64,000 bases of DNA, from contig NZ_JADKPN010000005.1 in the NCBI RefSeq assembly GCF_015352455.1, positions 62,001 to 126,000 of the forward strand, given 5' to 3'. The notes below the pieces were generated by a model. The model saw only the letters and a program-made list of their open reading frames with translations, made no database searches and had not been told where the DNA came from. Every line of letters starts with the position of its first letter. Position 1 is the stretch's first letter. The DNA is from Nocardioides islandensis. Lineage in GTDB: Bacteria; Actinomycetota; Actinomycetes; Propionibacteriales; Nocardioidaceae. The position numbers and the translations under genes were made by a program. Shown here piece after piece: positions 43,097-51,887 of the stretch.

Positions 43097-43903
43097 TCAG
43101 GACCCGACGGCGCGACCGTCCTGCGCGGAGCGGTCGTCCTGCGAGGAGCGCTCGGCCCGGTCCGCCTCCTCGGCGTCGCGCGCGAGGCGGCTGTCGGCCT
43201 CGGTGCGGCCCGACGTCCACACGCCGGTGCTGTCGAGGTCGATGGTGCGGACGGCCCGGCGGGCGGCGGGGGCCTTGTCGACGTACGTCGGAAGGGTGAC
43301 CGGCACCGGGTCCCAGAGGGCGGGGTCGGCGGAGACGGCGGCGAAGGAGTCGGTGTCGGCCAGGTCGAGGGGTACGGCGGGGCGCTCGGCGGTCTCGTCG
43401 ACCATCTCCTCGACGGCCTCGACCACCTGCTCGACCAGCGACGGCATGGAGCTCCGCTCGCGGCGGACCATCACCCGGCAGGCGACCAGCCACAGCACGA
43501 GGAGGGCGGCCGGGGCGGCGGACCAGTACCAGGAGATGACGTGAGCCGTCGCGAGCGCGACCACGGCGAGGTTGGCCAGCAGCAGCGTCAGCAGCACGCG
43601 GCGACGCCGGCGCGCGGCGCGGTTGGCCACGGCGCGGCGGGCACGCAGCACCTCGGGGGTGACGACGGCGGGCGATCCCTGGACGGCGACCTCGACCTGG
43701 GCCGCCGGCTTGCCGGGCGTCACCACCAGGCGCGCGTTGCGGCGGTCGACGGGCTCGCGGCGGGCGAGCACGCGCATGGTGCTGGAGAACTTGTCGACCG
43801 ACCGGCTGCGGACGCTGTCCTCGTGGTGCTTGAGCGCCTTGGGGATCAGGTAGGCGGCCCAGGCCACCGCCAGGGCGACGAAGATCAGTCCGCTCAGGTC
43901 CAC
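43097..43903 (-). CDS. sepX: Divisome membrane protein SepX/GlpR
   Basis: 268 aa. A first membrane helix at the N-terminus (LSGLIFVALAVAWAAYLIP), a basic cytoplasmic region, two further close membrane segments (about residues 120-160), and an acidic Ser/Asp-rich tail. Together with the moeA/glp, mog and rimJ neighbours this is the actinobacterial SepX/GlpR layout: a cell-division membrane protein that binds the gephyrin-like Glp. GTG 43903 has TAGGCT 7 bases upstream. Confidence 0.75.
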   Translation of the reverse strand: MDLSGLIFVALAVAWAAYLIPKALKHHEDSVRSRSVDKFSSTMRVLARREPVDRRNARLVVTPGKPAAQVEVAVQGSPAVVTPEVLRARRAVANRAARRRRRVLLTLLLANLAVVALATAHVISWYWSAAPAALLVLWLVACRVMVRRERSSMPSLVEQVVEAVEEMVDETAERPAVPLDLADTDSFAAVSADPALWDPVPVTLPTYVDKAPAARRAVRTIDLDSTGVWTSGRTEADSRLARDAEEADRAERSSQDDRSAQDGRAVGS

Positions 43904-43976
43904 GGGGTCGAGCCTAGGTTTGCCAGCGCATGCTGGGACGGATGTCAAGAGGTGTGTCGCCAGCGAACTCGTGTGA

Positions 43977-44579
43977 CTAGTGGGATTCCTTGAGCCGATC
44001 GACCATCCGGCCGGACACCTCCTCGACCGTCACTGCGTACAACCGGTGGTCGCGCCAGGCGTCGTCGATGTGCAGGAACCGCGGCGCATACCCGTACTCG
44101 GCCATCCCGAGCTTCTCGACGACCCGCAAGGAGTTCGTGTTCTCCGGCCGGATGGCGATCTCGATGCGGTGCAGCCGGGCGGTCGTGAAGCAGTGGTCGA
44201 TGACCATCGCGACGGCCAGCGGCATCACGCCGCGGCCGGCGTAGGCACGGTCCAGCCAGTAGCCGACCGAGGCGAACTGCGCCGACCCGCGCACGATGTT
44301 GTTCACGGTGACCTGCCCGGCGAACCGACCGTCCACGTCGATGGCGAACGGCATGCACATCCCGCTGCGGGCCAGCCGGTCGAGCCGGCGCACGAGCTGC
44401 CGGAAGCTGCTCGGCCGCTCGGCACCGCCGGGCGGCACCGTGGCGTCCCAGGGCCGCAGCCAGTCGGCGTTCGAGCGGCGGGCCGCCTTCCACGCCTGGG
44501 CGTCCGCGCGGCTCAGCGGCCGGACGGTGACGCTTCCCTGGTGCAGGGTGGCCGGCCACCCCGGCGGGAACGGGCTAAT
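43977..44579 (-). CDS. rimJ: RimJ-like GNAT N-acetyltransferase with non-canonical start
   Basis: About 200 aa from ATT 44579. GSVTVRPLSRADAQAWKAAR is the conserved N-terminal GNAT block, then GYWLDRAYAGRGVMPLAVAM is the acetyl-CoA loop, followed by IRPENTNSLRVVEKLGM. The GTG at 44438 would delete the first block. No ATG, GTG or TTG lies upstream in frame after the preceding stop region. ATT 44579 overlaps the mog TAG and has GGGAG 5 bases upstream. RimJ-type enzymes acetylate ribosomal proteins. Confidence 0.85.
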   Translation of the reverse strand: MSPFPPGWPATLHQGSVTVRPLSRADAQAWKAARRSNADWLRPWDATVPPGGAERPSSFRQLVRRLDRLARSGMCMPFAIDVDGRFAGQVTVNNIVRGSAQFASVGYWLDRAYAGRGVMPLAVAMVIDHCFTTARLHRIEIAIRPENTNSLRVVEKLGMAEYGYAPRFLHIDDAWRDHRLYAVTVEEVSGRMVDRLKESH

Positions 44580-45066
44580 GGTCGCTCCCGACGATCTGCT
44601 CGACGGCGTGCTCGAGGATCGGTGCCAGCACCTCGAGACCGTCCTTCACGCCACCTCGTGACCCGGGCAGGTTGACCACCAGGCAGTGCCCGATCACGCC
44701 GGCGGTCCCGCGCGACAGCGCGGCGGCCGGGATGCCCTTGGCGGCACCGTAGGCGCGGATCGCCTCGCCGATGCCGGGCACCTCGAAGTCCAGCAGCTTG
44801 CGGGTCTCCTCCGGTGTGCGGTCGGTCGGCGTCAGCCCCGTACCTCCCGTGGTCAGGACCACGCGAGCGCCGTCGGCCGCGGCGGCCGCGATGGCCTCGC
44901 CGACCGGAGGCCCGTCCGGTACGACGACCGGGTCGCCGACCGCGAAGTCCAGCGACCGCAGGAACTCCACGAGGATCGGGCCCGTCGCGTCCTCGTACAC
45001 CCCGGCGGCCGCGCGGTTGGACGCGACGACCACCGCGGCGGGTACGTGCGTGACCTCGTCGTTCAC
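44575..45066 (-). CDS. mog: Molybdenum cofactor biosynthesis protein, Mog/MoaB family
   Basis: 163 aa. VLTTGGTGLTPTDRTPEETR is the family's substrate-binding block, followed by GTAGVIGHCLVVNLPGSRGG. The family adenylylates molybdopterin before molybdate insertion. It starts at GTG 45066. It lies between moaC and rimJ, and its stop overlaps the rimJ start. Confidence 0.92.
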   Translation of the reverse strand: MNDEVTHVPAAVVVASNRAAAGVYEDATGPILVEFLRSLDFAVGDPVVVPDGPPVGEAIAAAAADGARVVLTTGGTGLTPTDRTPEETRKLLDFEVPGIGEAIRAYGAAKGIPAAALSRGTAGVIGHCLVVNLPGSRGGVKDGLEVLAPILEHAVEQIVGSDH

Positions 45067-45085
45067 GAGCGGATCATCCCGCGGA

Positions 45086-45565
45086 TCAACTCCGGGTCCA
45101 GTCGCCGGACTTGCCCCCGGTCTTGGTCTCCACCCGTACGTCGGTGATCACCGCGCCCTTGTCGACCGCCTTGACCATGTCGATCACGGTCAGGGCGGCC
45201 ACCGACACGGCGGTCAGCGCCTCCATCTCCACGCCGGTCCGGTCGGTCGTCGAGACGCGCGCGACGATCTCGACGGCGTCGTCGGCCACCGTCAGGTCGA
45301 CGGTCACCGACGAGAGCGCGAGGGGGTGGCACAGCGGGATCAGCGACGGGGTCTGCTTGGCGCCCATGATCCCGGCCAGCCGCGCGACGGCGAGGGTGTC
45401 GCCCTTCGGCACACCCGCGCCGCGGAGCAGGTCCACGACGACGGGCGAGACGAGCACGCGACCTGACGCGGAAGCCGTACGCGCCGTCACGTCCTTGCCG
45501 GACACGTCGACCATCCGCGCAGCCCCCGACTCGTCGACGTGCGTGAGGCGATCGGGGGCGTCCAT
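45086..45565 (-). CDS. moaC: Cyclic pyranopterin monophosphate synthase
   Basis: 159 aa. LTHVDESGAARMVDVSGKDV near the N-terminus, GIMGAKQTPSLIPLCHPLAL and TGVEMEALTAVSVAALTVID are MoaC blocks. Forms cPMP from the MoaA product in molybdenum cofactor synthesis. Its ATG overlaps the moeA stop by one base (TGATG), so they are coupled. Confidence 0.96.
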   Translation of the reverse strand: MDAPDRLTHVDESGAARMVDVSGKDVTARTASASGRVLVSPVVVDLLRGAGVPKGDTLAVARLAGIMGAKQTPSLIPLCHPLALSSVTVDLTVADDAVEIVARVSTTDRTGVEMEALTAVSVAALTVIDMVKAVDKGAVITDVRVETKTGGKSGDWTRS

Positions 45566-46818
45566 CAGAACTCCTGCTCCAGCGGGACGACGGTCACGGT
45601 CTCGCCGGCGGCCACCGAGGTGGTCTCGCTGGGCACGACGATCAGGGCGTTCGCCTGGGCCAGGTCGCCGACCAGGTGCGATCCCGGCCCGCCGACCGGC
45701 GACACCATCGGTCTCGCCTGTCGTTCGGTGGGGCCGTCGGAGAGCTCGCCGCGCAGGTACTGCGCCCGGCCGGGCGGGGAGGACACGGCGTGGGTCAGCG
45801 TCGCCGCGACGGTGGGACGGGTGTACGGCAGCCGGCCCATCATCCGGCGCAACGCCGGCAGCACGAACATCTCGAAGGAGATGAACGACGACACGGGGTT
45901 GCCCGGCAGGGTGAAGATCGGGGTCGCGTCCTCGCCCACCACACCGAAACCCTGGGGCTTGCCCGGCTGCATGGCAACCCCGCCGAACCACACGGTGCCC
46001 AACGGCGAGAGGGCCTCCTTGACCACGTCGAAGTCGCCCATCGACACGCCACCGCTGGTGATCACCGCGTCGGCGCGCACGAGCTGGTCGTTGAGGGCGT
46101 CGAGGAACAGCTTCGGCTCGTCGGGCACGATCCCGACGCGGTACGCGATCGCACCGGCGCGACGCACGGCGGCCGCCAGCATGTAGGAGTTGCCGTCGTA
46201 GACCGAGTCGTGGCCGCGCGGCGACCCCGGGTCGCGCAGCTCCGAGCCCGTCGAGAGGATCACCACGCGCGGCCGCGGCCGCACCACCACGGTGGCCAGC
46301 CCGACGCTCGCGAGCAGGCCGAGCTGCCGCGGGCCGAGGACGGTCCCGTCCTCGATCAGCAGGTCGCCCTCGGTGACGTCCTCGCCGGCGGACCGCACGT
46401 GCTGGCCCTCCTCCGGCGCCCGCGCGATGACCACCTGCGCGACGCCGCGGTCGGTCCACTCGTACGGCACCACCGCGTCCGCACCCGCGGGCACCGGCGC
46501 GCCGGTCATGATCTTCACCGCCGTGCCCGGCGACATCGCCAGGATCCGGGCCTGACCGGCGCCGATCTCCCCCACCACGGGCAGGTGGACCGGGTGCTCG
46601 TCGGTCGCGGACGCGACGTCGTCGAAGCAGACGGCGTAGCCGTCCATCGCCGAGTTGTCGAAGCTCGGCAGCGCGATCGGGGAGTACACGTCGGCCGCCG
46701 CCACCAGCCCGAGGGCGTCGAGCAGCGGCTGCTCGTACGGCGGCAGCGGACGCAGGCTGTCGAGGATCTCTGTCTGGTGCTCGGTGACGCTGCGCAACGT
46801 CTGGAGCGGATCACCCAT
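45565..46818 (-). CDS. glp: MoeA-family protein; likely the gephyrin-like Glp
   Basis: 417 aa. NSAMDGYAV (residues 57-65), the MoCF_biosynth block VILSTGSELRDPG and ITSGGVSMGDFDVVKE, then TLPGNPVSSFISFEMFVLP are MoeA motifs. MoeA inserts molybdate; in corynebacteria a MoeA paralogue, Glp, binds the divisome receptor GlpR. The sepX/glpR gene is four genes downstream in the same direction, so Glp is the better guess, though a molybdopterin role cannot be excluded. Its GTG overlaps the galU end. Confidence 0.88.
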   Translation of the reverse strand: MGDPLQTLRSVTEHQTEILDSLRPLPPYEQPLLDALGLVAAADVYSPIALPSFDNSAMDGYAVCFDDVASATDEHPVHLPVVGEIGAGQARILAMSPGTAVKIMTGAPVPAGADAVVPYEWTDRGVAQVVIARAPEEGQHVRSAGEDVTEGDLLIEDGTVLGPRQLGLLASVGLATVVVRPRPRVVILSTGSELRDPGSPRGHDSVYDGNSYMLAAAVRRAGAIAYRVGIVPDEPKLFLDALNDQLVRADAVITSGGVSMGDFDVVKEALSPLGTVWFGGVAMQPGKPQGFGVVGEDATPIFTLPGNPVSSFISFEMFVLPALRRMMGRLPYTRPTVAATLTHAVSSPPGRAQYLRGELSDGPTERQARPMVSPVGGPGSHLVGDLAQANALIVVPSETTSVAAGETVTVVPLEQEF

Positions 46819-48184
46819 CGAGCACCGTGTCGGCCGGGATCCGCTGGGCGGCGTTGCTCTCGAGCTCGACGTCGCCGACGACCTGGACCCCTCGCCCGAA
46901 CGTGAAGTCGCCGTCGACCTTCAGCGAGCTGGCCTTGCGCAGCGAGGGCGCACCCTCCGGGAAGCGCTGGTCGAAGTCGCCGACGAGCTTGTAGAACTCC
47001 GGGTCCAGCTCGACGAACGGCACGTCGGCCGCCTGGTCGAGACCGAAGTCCTGGCCGAGGTCGTAGACGTCCGAGCGCAGCACCAGCAGGTCGTTGGTCG
47101 TCTTCACCGGGATGAACCGGTCGCGGCCGACCTCGATGGTCTGCGCGTCCTCGAACACCTCGATCGCCGCCCCGATCGCGGTCTCGATCTGGATCACCTC
47201 GGGCGTCCTCGGGTCGGCGGGGTCGAGGTGCTTGACGTTGCGGATCAGCGGGAGGCCGAGGATGCCGCCGCGACGGTCGAGCTCACGGCGCATCGCGACC
47301 AGGTCGAACCACACGTTGTTGGTCGAGGAGAACCGGTGCCGGTCCAGGTCGGCGAGCGCTGCCTGGTCCTCCTTGAGGGTCTGCGCGGTCTCGCGCAGCA
47401 CGATGTGGCCGTCGCTCTTGCGGCGCGCGAAGTGCCCGCCCTTGCGGTCCGACGGCGTGCGCTGCACGGCCTCGATCGCGAACGGGATGCCCCTGCCGGC
47501 GAACCAGCCGGCGATGCGTGGGGAGGGCACGGCGCCCAGGTTGTCGGAGTTGGACACGAACACCCGCTCGTACCCCTGCTCGATCAACCGCTCCAGCAGA
47601 CCCGTGCCCCGGAGCGCGGTGTAGAGGTCGCCGTGGCCGGGAGGGCACCACTCGAGGTCGGGCTTCTTCGGGTACGCCGCGGGGCTGAGGTCCTTCTTGA
47701 GGAGCTTCGGCTCCTTGTTCTGCCAGAACTCCAGGGGCAGCCCCTCGACCGGCAGGCCGCCGTACCTGGCCAGCGCGGCCATCGTGTCGGCCGACGTGCG
47801 GAAGCTGTTCATGAAGATCAGCGGCAGCGGCGCGTCGTACTCCTGGCGCAGGTGCAGGACCTGCCGCGCGATGACGTCGAGGAAGGACAGGCCGCGGCGC
47901 ACGCACAGCAGGGACTTGGCGCGGTCCATGCCCATCGAGGTGCCCAGACCGCCGTTGAGCTTGATGACGGCAGTGGTGCGGATCGCCTCGGCGGCGGCGT
48001 CGTCGTCGACCTCGACGTCGGCCAGCGACTCCATGTCCAGGGGCTCGATCGACGACTCGGGGATCATGCCCGTCTCGCCGTGCTCCAGGAGGCGGTAGTA
48101 GTGGGCGAAGGTGTCGACCGCCACCTCGTCCACGCCGGCGTCGAGCATCTTCTGCCGCGCCTGGTGCAAACCTGGACTACCCAT
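46811..48184 (-). CDS. galU: UTP--glucose-1-phosphate uridylyltransferase (UDPGP type)
   Basis: 457 aa, of the eukaryotic-like UDPGP family rather than the short bacterial GalU. KLNGGLGTSMGMDRAKSLL is the nucleotide loop, WCPPGHGDLYTALRGTGLL the sugar-phosphate site and FVSNSDNLGA the metal site. It makes UDP-glucose for glycans and trehalose. The ATG at 48184 lies 6 bases after TACGAT, leaderless and divergent from the cyclo-ligase gene. Confidence 0.93.
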   Translation of the reverse strand: MGSPGLHQARQKMLDAGVDEVAVDTFAHYYRLLEHGETGMIPESSIEPLDMESLADVEVDDDAAAEAIRTTAVIKLNGGLGTSMGMDRAKSLLCVRRGLSFLDVIARQVLHLRQEYDAPLPLIFMNSFRTSADTMAALARYGGLPVEGLPLEFWQNKEPKLLKKDLSPAAYPKKPDLEWCPPGHGDLYTALRGTGLLERLIEQGYERVFVSNSDNLGAVPSPRIAGWFAGRGIPFAIEAVQRTPSDRKGGHFARRKSDGHIVLRETAQTLKEDQAALADLDRHRFSSTNNVWFDLVAMRRELDRRGGILGLPLIRNVKHLDPADPRTPEVIQIETAIGAAIEVFEDAQTIEVGRDRFIPVKTTNDLLVLRSDVYDLGQDFGLDQAADVPFVELDPEFYKLVGDFDQRFPEGAPSLRKASSLKVDGDFTFGRGVQVVGDVELESNAAQRIPADTVLDG

Positions 48185-48190
48185 GCTTCG

Positions 48191-48200
48191 ATCGTAGGCT
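48191..48200. promoter_or_regulatory. Overlapping divergent -10 boxes of galU and the cyclo-ligase gene
   Basis: On the minus strand TACGAT (48196-48191) is 6 bases before the galU ATG. On the plus strand TAGGCT (48195-48200) is 6 bases before GTG 48207. The two share bases, so polymerase can serve only one side at a time. Confidence 0.65.
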
Positions 48201-48206
48201 TGCGGG

Positions 48207-48827
48207 GTGGTCGAGCGGCAATCCCCCTCCCAGCCTCCTCGTCCGCCCTCGGCGAACGCCGCGAAGCTCGCCCTGCGCGACCAGCTGATGACGACCCGCC
48301 ACCGCCGCGGCCTGCTCGAGGTGGGCGAGGCCGGACGGGCGATCGCCGAGCACGTGCTGGCGGCTCCGGAGGTACGTCGCGCGGCCACCCTCTCGGCGTA
48401 CGTCTCGGTCGGCACCGAGCCCGGCACCAGCCTGCTGCTCGACGGGCTCGTGGGCCTGGGCAAGCGGGTCGTGCTCCCCGTCGTGCTGCCGGACCTCGAC
48501 CTGGACTGGGCGGTGTACCAGGGACCCACCTCCCTCATGCCCGCACGGATGGGCCTGCTGGAGCCGGCCGGCCCGCGCCTGGGCGTCGACTCGATCGGCA
48601 CGGCCGACGTGCTGCTCATCCCCGGCCTGGCCGTCTCCCCGACCGGCGACCGGATGGGCCGCGGCGGCGGCTGCTACGACCGCGCCCTGGCCCGCGTCCC
48701 GGTGGGTACGCCGGTGTGGGTGCTGGTGTACGACGACGAGCTGGGCCGCGAGGTACCCGTCGAGCCCCACGACCGCCGGGTCACCGGCGCCGTGACGCCG
48801 AGCGGCATCCACCGTCTCGGTGGTTGA
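48207..48827 (+). CDS. 5-formyltetrahydrofolate cyclo-ligase
   Basis: 206 aa. SAYVSVGTEPGTSLLLDGL, LIPGLAVSPTGDRMGRGGGC then YDRAL are the family's substrate and phosphate-binding blocks. Converts 5-formyl-THF to methenyl-THF with ATP. GTG 48207 is 6 bases after TAGGCT. Its stop directly abuts the stop of the convergent penicillin acylase gene (TGATCA). Confidence 0.92.
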   Translation: MVERQSPSQPPRPPSANAAKLALRDQLMTTRHRRGLLEVGEAGRAIAEHVLAAPEVRRAATLSAYVSVGTEPGTSLLLDGLVGLGKRVVLPVVLPDLDLDWAVYQGPTSLMPARMGLLEPAGPRLGVDSIGTADVLLIPGLAVSPTGDRMGRGGGCYDRALARVPVGTPVWVLVYDDELGREVPVEPHDRRVTGAVTPSGIHRLGG

Positions 48828-51434
48828 TCACGGCATGAGGGTCAGCGTGTGCTCGCCGGCTTCCTCGACGGCGTCGCGGGAGAACAACCACGGCAGCGTC
48901 CTGCCCTCGGCCCAGAGGTCGGTCTGGTCGGTGTAGTGCGCGTTGAACGGGTGGCCCGAGACGCCGGTGAGGTTCACCCAGCGGGAGTCGTCGAAGTCGG
49001 CCAGTGACACGACCATCCGCATCGACGGACCGAAGTCGACCGAGTACGGGTCGGTGGCGTCCCACCCGCTCGCGTTGACCGAGGCCGCGCTGCCGCCGAC
49101 CTCCCAGCCGCCGCGGTTGACCAGCCACTCGACCGGGCCGATGCCCGACTCCCCCAGGGTCTGGTTGCGCAGGTCGAGGTGGTGCAGGTGGCCCCACTCC
49201 CAGCCCTCGACCGAGACGGCGTCCAGCCTGGTCACCTCGTCGCGCGCCTCGACCATCGCCTCGCGCAGGATGTCGTCGCGGTGCTCGACCACGTCGGGGG
49301 TGTCCGCGTCGTCCCACCAGGTGGAGTCGGGCTGCTCGAGCAGGTTCCCGACCACCTGGGTCCACCGGTCGCCGCCGAAGGGCCAGGCGTCCTCGGGCAG
49401 GTCGTCGCGGAAGGTCATCTCGAGGATGTTGCGCCAGACCACGTTGAAGTACTCCGCGGCCGCGCTGTCGGCATCCTGGTCGAAGTCCCAGTGGCGCAGC
49501 AGCCGCTGGCCGGCCGAGGCGTACCCGCGCGGCAGGTCGACCGCCAGCAACCGGGGCACCAGGTCCGGCGCCAGCGGGCTCCGGGTGTCCAGCTGCAGCG
49601 CCGCCATGTCGTCGACCGACAGCCGGCCCTGCTGCTCGATCAGGTCCCGGATCCGCTCCGACCGGTAGCCGCGGTCCCAGTCGGAGGTGAGGAAGTACGG
49701 GTAGTCCGGCCCGACGACGGCCTGGTTCGCCGTGACGATGAAGCCCTCGTCGGGGTCCAGCACGTTGGGCAGCCCGTCGAACGGGACGTAGTCGCCGGTC
49801 CAGTCGTTCTCGCTGAGCCAGCCGGCCTGCGGCACGAGGCCGTCGTTGCCGGACTTGCGGATCGGGACCAGGCCGGGCGCCTGGTAGCCGATGTGGCCCT
49901 CGCGGTCGGCGTAGACGAGGTTCTGCGCCGGTACGGCGAACGACGAGGCCGCCTCGCGGAAGCTCGCCCAGTCGTGAGCGGTGTCGATCTCCAGGATCGC
50001 GTCGGCGGTGGTGGTCGGGGTCAGCGCCGTCCAGGCCAGGGACAGCGCGCTCGTCGTGCCGGGCTGCGCGCCGCGGCCGGTGCCCGAGGGATCGGGCGGG
50101 CCGTCCTCGGCCAGGTCGGCGTAGAGGTCCACGAGGTCGCTGACGATCGGCCCGTGCTTGGTCGCCCGGACGGTGATCGTGACGTCGTCCCCGCCCAGCA
50201 CCTTGATCGTCTCCTGGCGGGTGGTGAGCGGCCGTAGCCGGCCGTCCTGCTCCCACTGGTCGTCGGTGACCCGCTCGACGTACAGGTCGGTGACGTCCGG
50301 CCCCAGGTTCGTGAACCCCCACGCGACGTCCGCGTTGTGGCCGATGATCACGCCCGGCACCCCGGAGAACGTGAACCCGGCGACGTCCAGCGGGCAGTCG
50401 TCGCCGACGGTCGTGCAGTGCAGGCCCATCTGCACCCAGATGCCGGGGATGCCGACGCCGAGGTGCGGGTCGTTGGCCAGCAGGGGCTCGCCGGTCGTCG
50501 AGTGGGCACCGTCGACGACCCAGCTGTTGCTGCCGATCCCGTCGCCGCGGCCGACCATCTCGGGCAGGTCGTCCAGGAGTCGGTGCAGCCGCACGAGCTG
50601 GTCGCGCTGTCCGGCCGTGTACGCCGGCCGCTCCGGGGTCCTCGTACCTCCGGTGGTCGCGTCCTGCTCGAACACCCCGTCCACCACCGCGCCCTGCCGG
50701 ACGATCGGCTGGTGGGCCCGGTAGTCGTACGCCGGGAACAGCTCGGCCACCTGGTCGGCGGTGTGGTCCTCTCCGTCCAGTGCCCGCTCGATCTCCTCGT
50801 CGACGTTGCCCTTGAGGTCCCACGCCATCGCCTTGAGCCAGGCCAGCGAGTCGACGGGCGTCCAGGGCTCGGGCCGGTAGTCGAGACCGCCGAGGCCGAG
50901 GACGGTGTACTCGACGGCCATCTCCGAGGGGCTGTGGGTCTCGAGGTAGGCGTTCACGCCCGCGGCGTACGCCTCGAGCGCCGCGCGCGTCTCCGGCTTG
51001 AGCAGGGGCAGCTCCTGCTCGGCCACCCGCCGCCAGTCCAAGGTACGGATGAACTCGTCGGTCTCCAGGCTGTCGGAGCCGAACAGCTCCGAGAGCCGGC
51101 CGGCCGTGATGTGCCGGCGCACGTCCATCTCGTAGAAGCGCTCCTGCGCGTGCACGTAGCCCTGCGCGGCCATCAGGTCGGCCATCGAGTCGCCGTACAG
51201 CTGCGGGATGCCGTGGTCGTCGCGCACCACCTCGACCGCGGCGCCGAGACCCGGCACCTCGATCGTGCCGTCGACCTGCGGGAACGGCCGGCGCACCAGC
51301 ACCACCCCCGCGACCAGGACGGCCACCAGGACGAGGACGAGCGTGAGCGCGACGTACGTCGCCCACCGACCCGCCCCCGGCCAACCCCGGAACCGCTGCC
51401 ACCAGGTGCGCGAGGGGAATTCGGGGTCGCTCAT
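48828..51434 (-). CDS. Penicillin acylase family protein (Ntn hydrolase)
   Basis: 868 aa with one N-terminal membrane segment (about residues 26-47). The alpha part has EVVRDDHGIPQLYGDSMADL and QGYVHAQERFYEMDVRRHIT. The beta-chain nucleophile is probably Ser302 in GIGSNSWVVDG, exposed by self-cleavage, followed by LLANDPHLG. This fits secreted or membrane-bound amide hydrolases such as penicillin or quorum-lactone acylases; the natural substrate is unknown. ATG 51434 starts MSDPEFPSRTWWQR. Confidence 0.92.
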   Translation of the reverse strand: MSDPEFPSRTWWQRFRGWPGAGRWATYVALTLVLVLVAVLVAGVVLVRRPFPQVDGTIEVPGLGAAVEVVRDDHGIPQLYGDSMADLMAAQGYVHAQERFYEMDVRRHITAGRLSELFGSDSLETDEFIRTLDWRRVAEQELPLLKPETRAALEAYAAGVNAYLETHSPSEMAVEYTVLGLGGLDYRPEPWTPVDSLAWLKAMAWDLKGNVDEEIERALDGEDHTADQVAELFPAYDYRAHQPIVRQGAVVDGVFEQDATTGGTRTPERPAYTAGQRDQLVRLHRLLDDLPEMVGRGDGIGSNSWVVDGAHSTTGEPLLANDPHLGVGIPGIWVQMGLHCTTVGDDCPLDVAGFTFSGVPGVIIGHNADVAWGFTNLGPDVTDLYVERVTDDQWEQDGRLRPLTTRQETIKVLGGDDVTITVRATKHGPIVSDLVDLYADLAEDGPPDPSGTGRGAQPGTTSALSLAWTALTPTTTADAILEIDTAHDWASFREAASSFAVPAQNLVYADREGHIGYQAPGLVPIRKSGNDGLVPQAGWLSENDWTGDYVPFDGLPNVLDPDEGFIVTANQAVVGPDYPYFLTSDWDRGYRSERIRDLIEQQGRLSVDDMAALQLDTRSPLAPDLVPRLLAVDLPRGYASAGQRLLRHWDFDQDADSAAAEYFNVVWRNILEMTFRDDLPEDAWPFGGDRWTQVVGNLLEQPDSTWWDDADTPDVVEHRDDILREAMVEARDEVTRLDAVSVEGWEWGHLHHLDLRNQTLGESGIGPVEWLVNRGGWEVGGSAASVNASGWDATDPYSVDFGPSMRMVVSLADFDDSRWVNLTGVSGHPFNAHYTDQTDLWAEGRTLPWLFSRDAVEEAGEHTLTLMP

Positions 51435-51505
51435 GGTGGTTCTCAGTGTGCCGTACCATTGGCAGTCGCCAGCGGCGAGTGCCAGCCACATGTGTGAGGG
51501 GAACC

Positions 51506-51820
51506 GTGCCGACCTACCAGTACGCCTGCACCGAGTGCGGGCACGCCTTCGAGCAGTTCCAGAGCTTCTCCGACGACGCACTGACCGAGTGCCCGGAGTG
51601 CAGCGGCCGCCTGCGCAAGCTCTTCAACGCGGTGGGCGTGGTCTTCAAGGGCTCCGGCTTCTACCGCAACGACAGCCGCGATGCCTCCACGTCCGCGAGC
51701 GCCTCCACCTCGGACACGAAGAGCGACACCAAGACGGAGACCAAGGTCGGGTCGAAGTCCGAGACCAAGACCGAGACCACGACGTCCTCGAGCGACACCA
51801 AGGCCGCCGCCCCCGCCTGA
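51506..51820 (+). CDS. FmdB-family zinc-ribbon protein
   Basis: 104 aa. PTYQYACTECGHAFEQFQSF with TECPECSGRLRKLF provides the two CxxC zinc pairs; a Ser/Thr/Lys-rich low-complexity tail (about residues 60-104) follows. This is the FmdB putative regulatory type, function unclear. GTG 51506 has GAGGGG 4-5 bases upstream. Confidence 0.88.
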   Translation: MPTYQYACTECGHAFEQFQSFSDDALTECPECSGRLRKLFNAVGVVFKGSGFYRNDSRDASTSASASTSDTKSDTKTETKVGSKSETKTETTTSSSDTKAAAPA

Positions 51821-51887
51821 GTCACCGGTCGGGCGCCCTTGTGGAGAGCCGCCCGCACGCTCCCCGCTCCGGGCCTACCGTCCTCGG

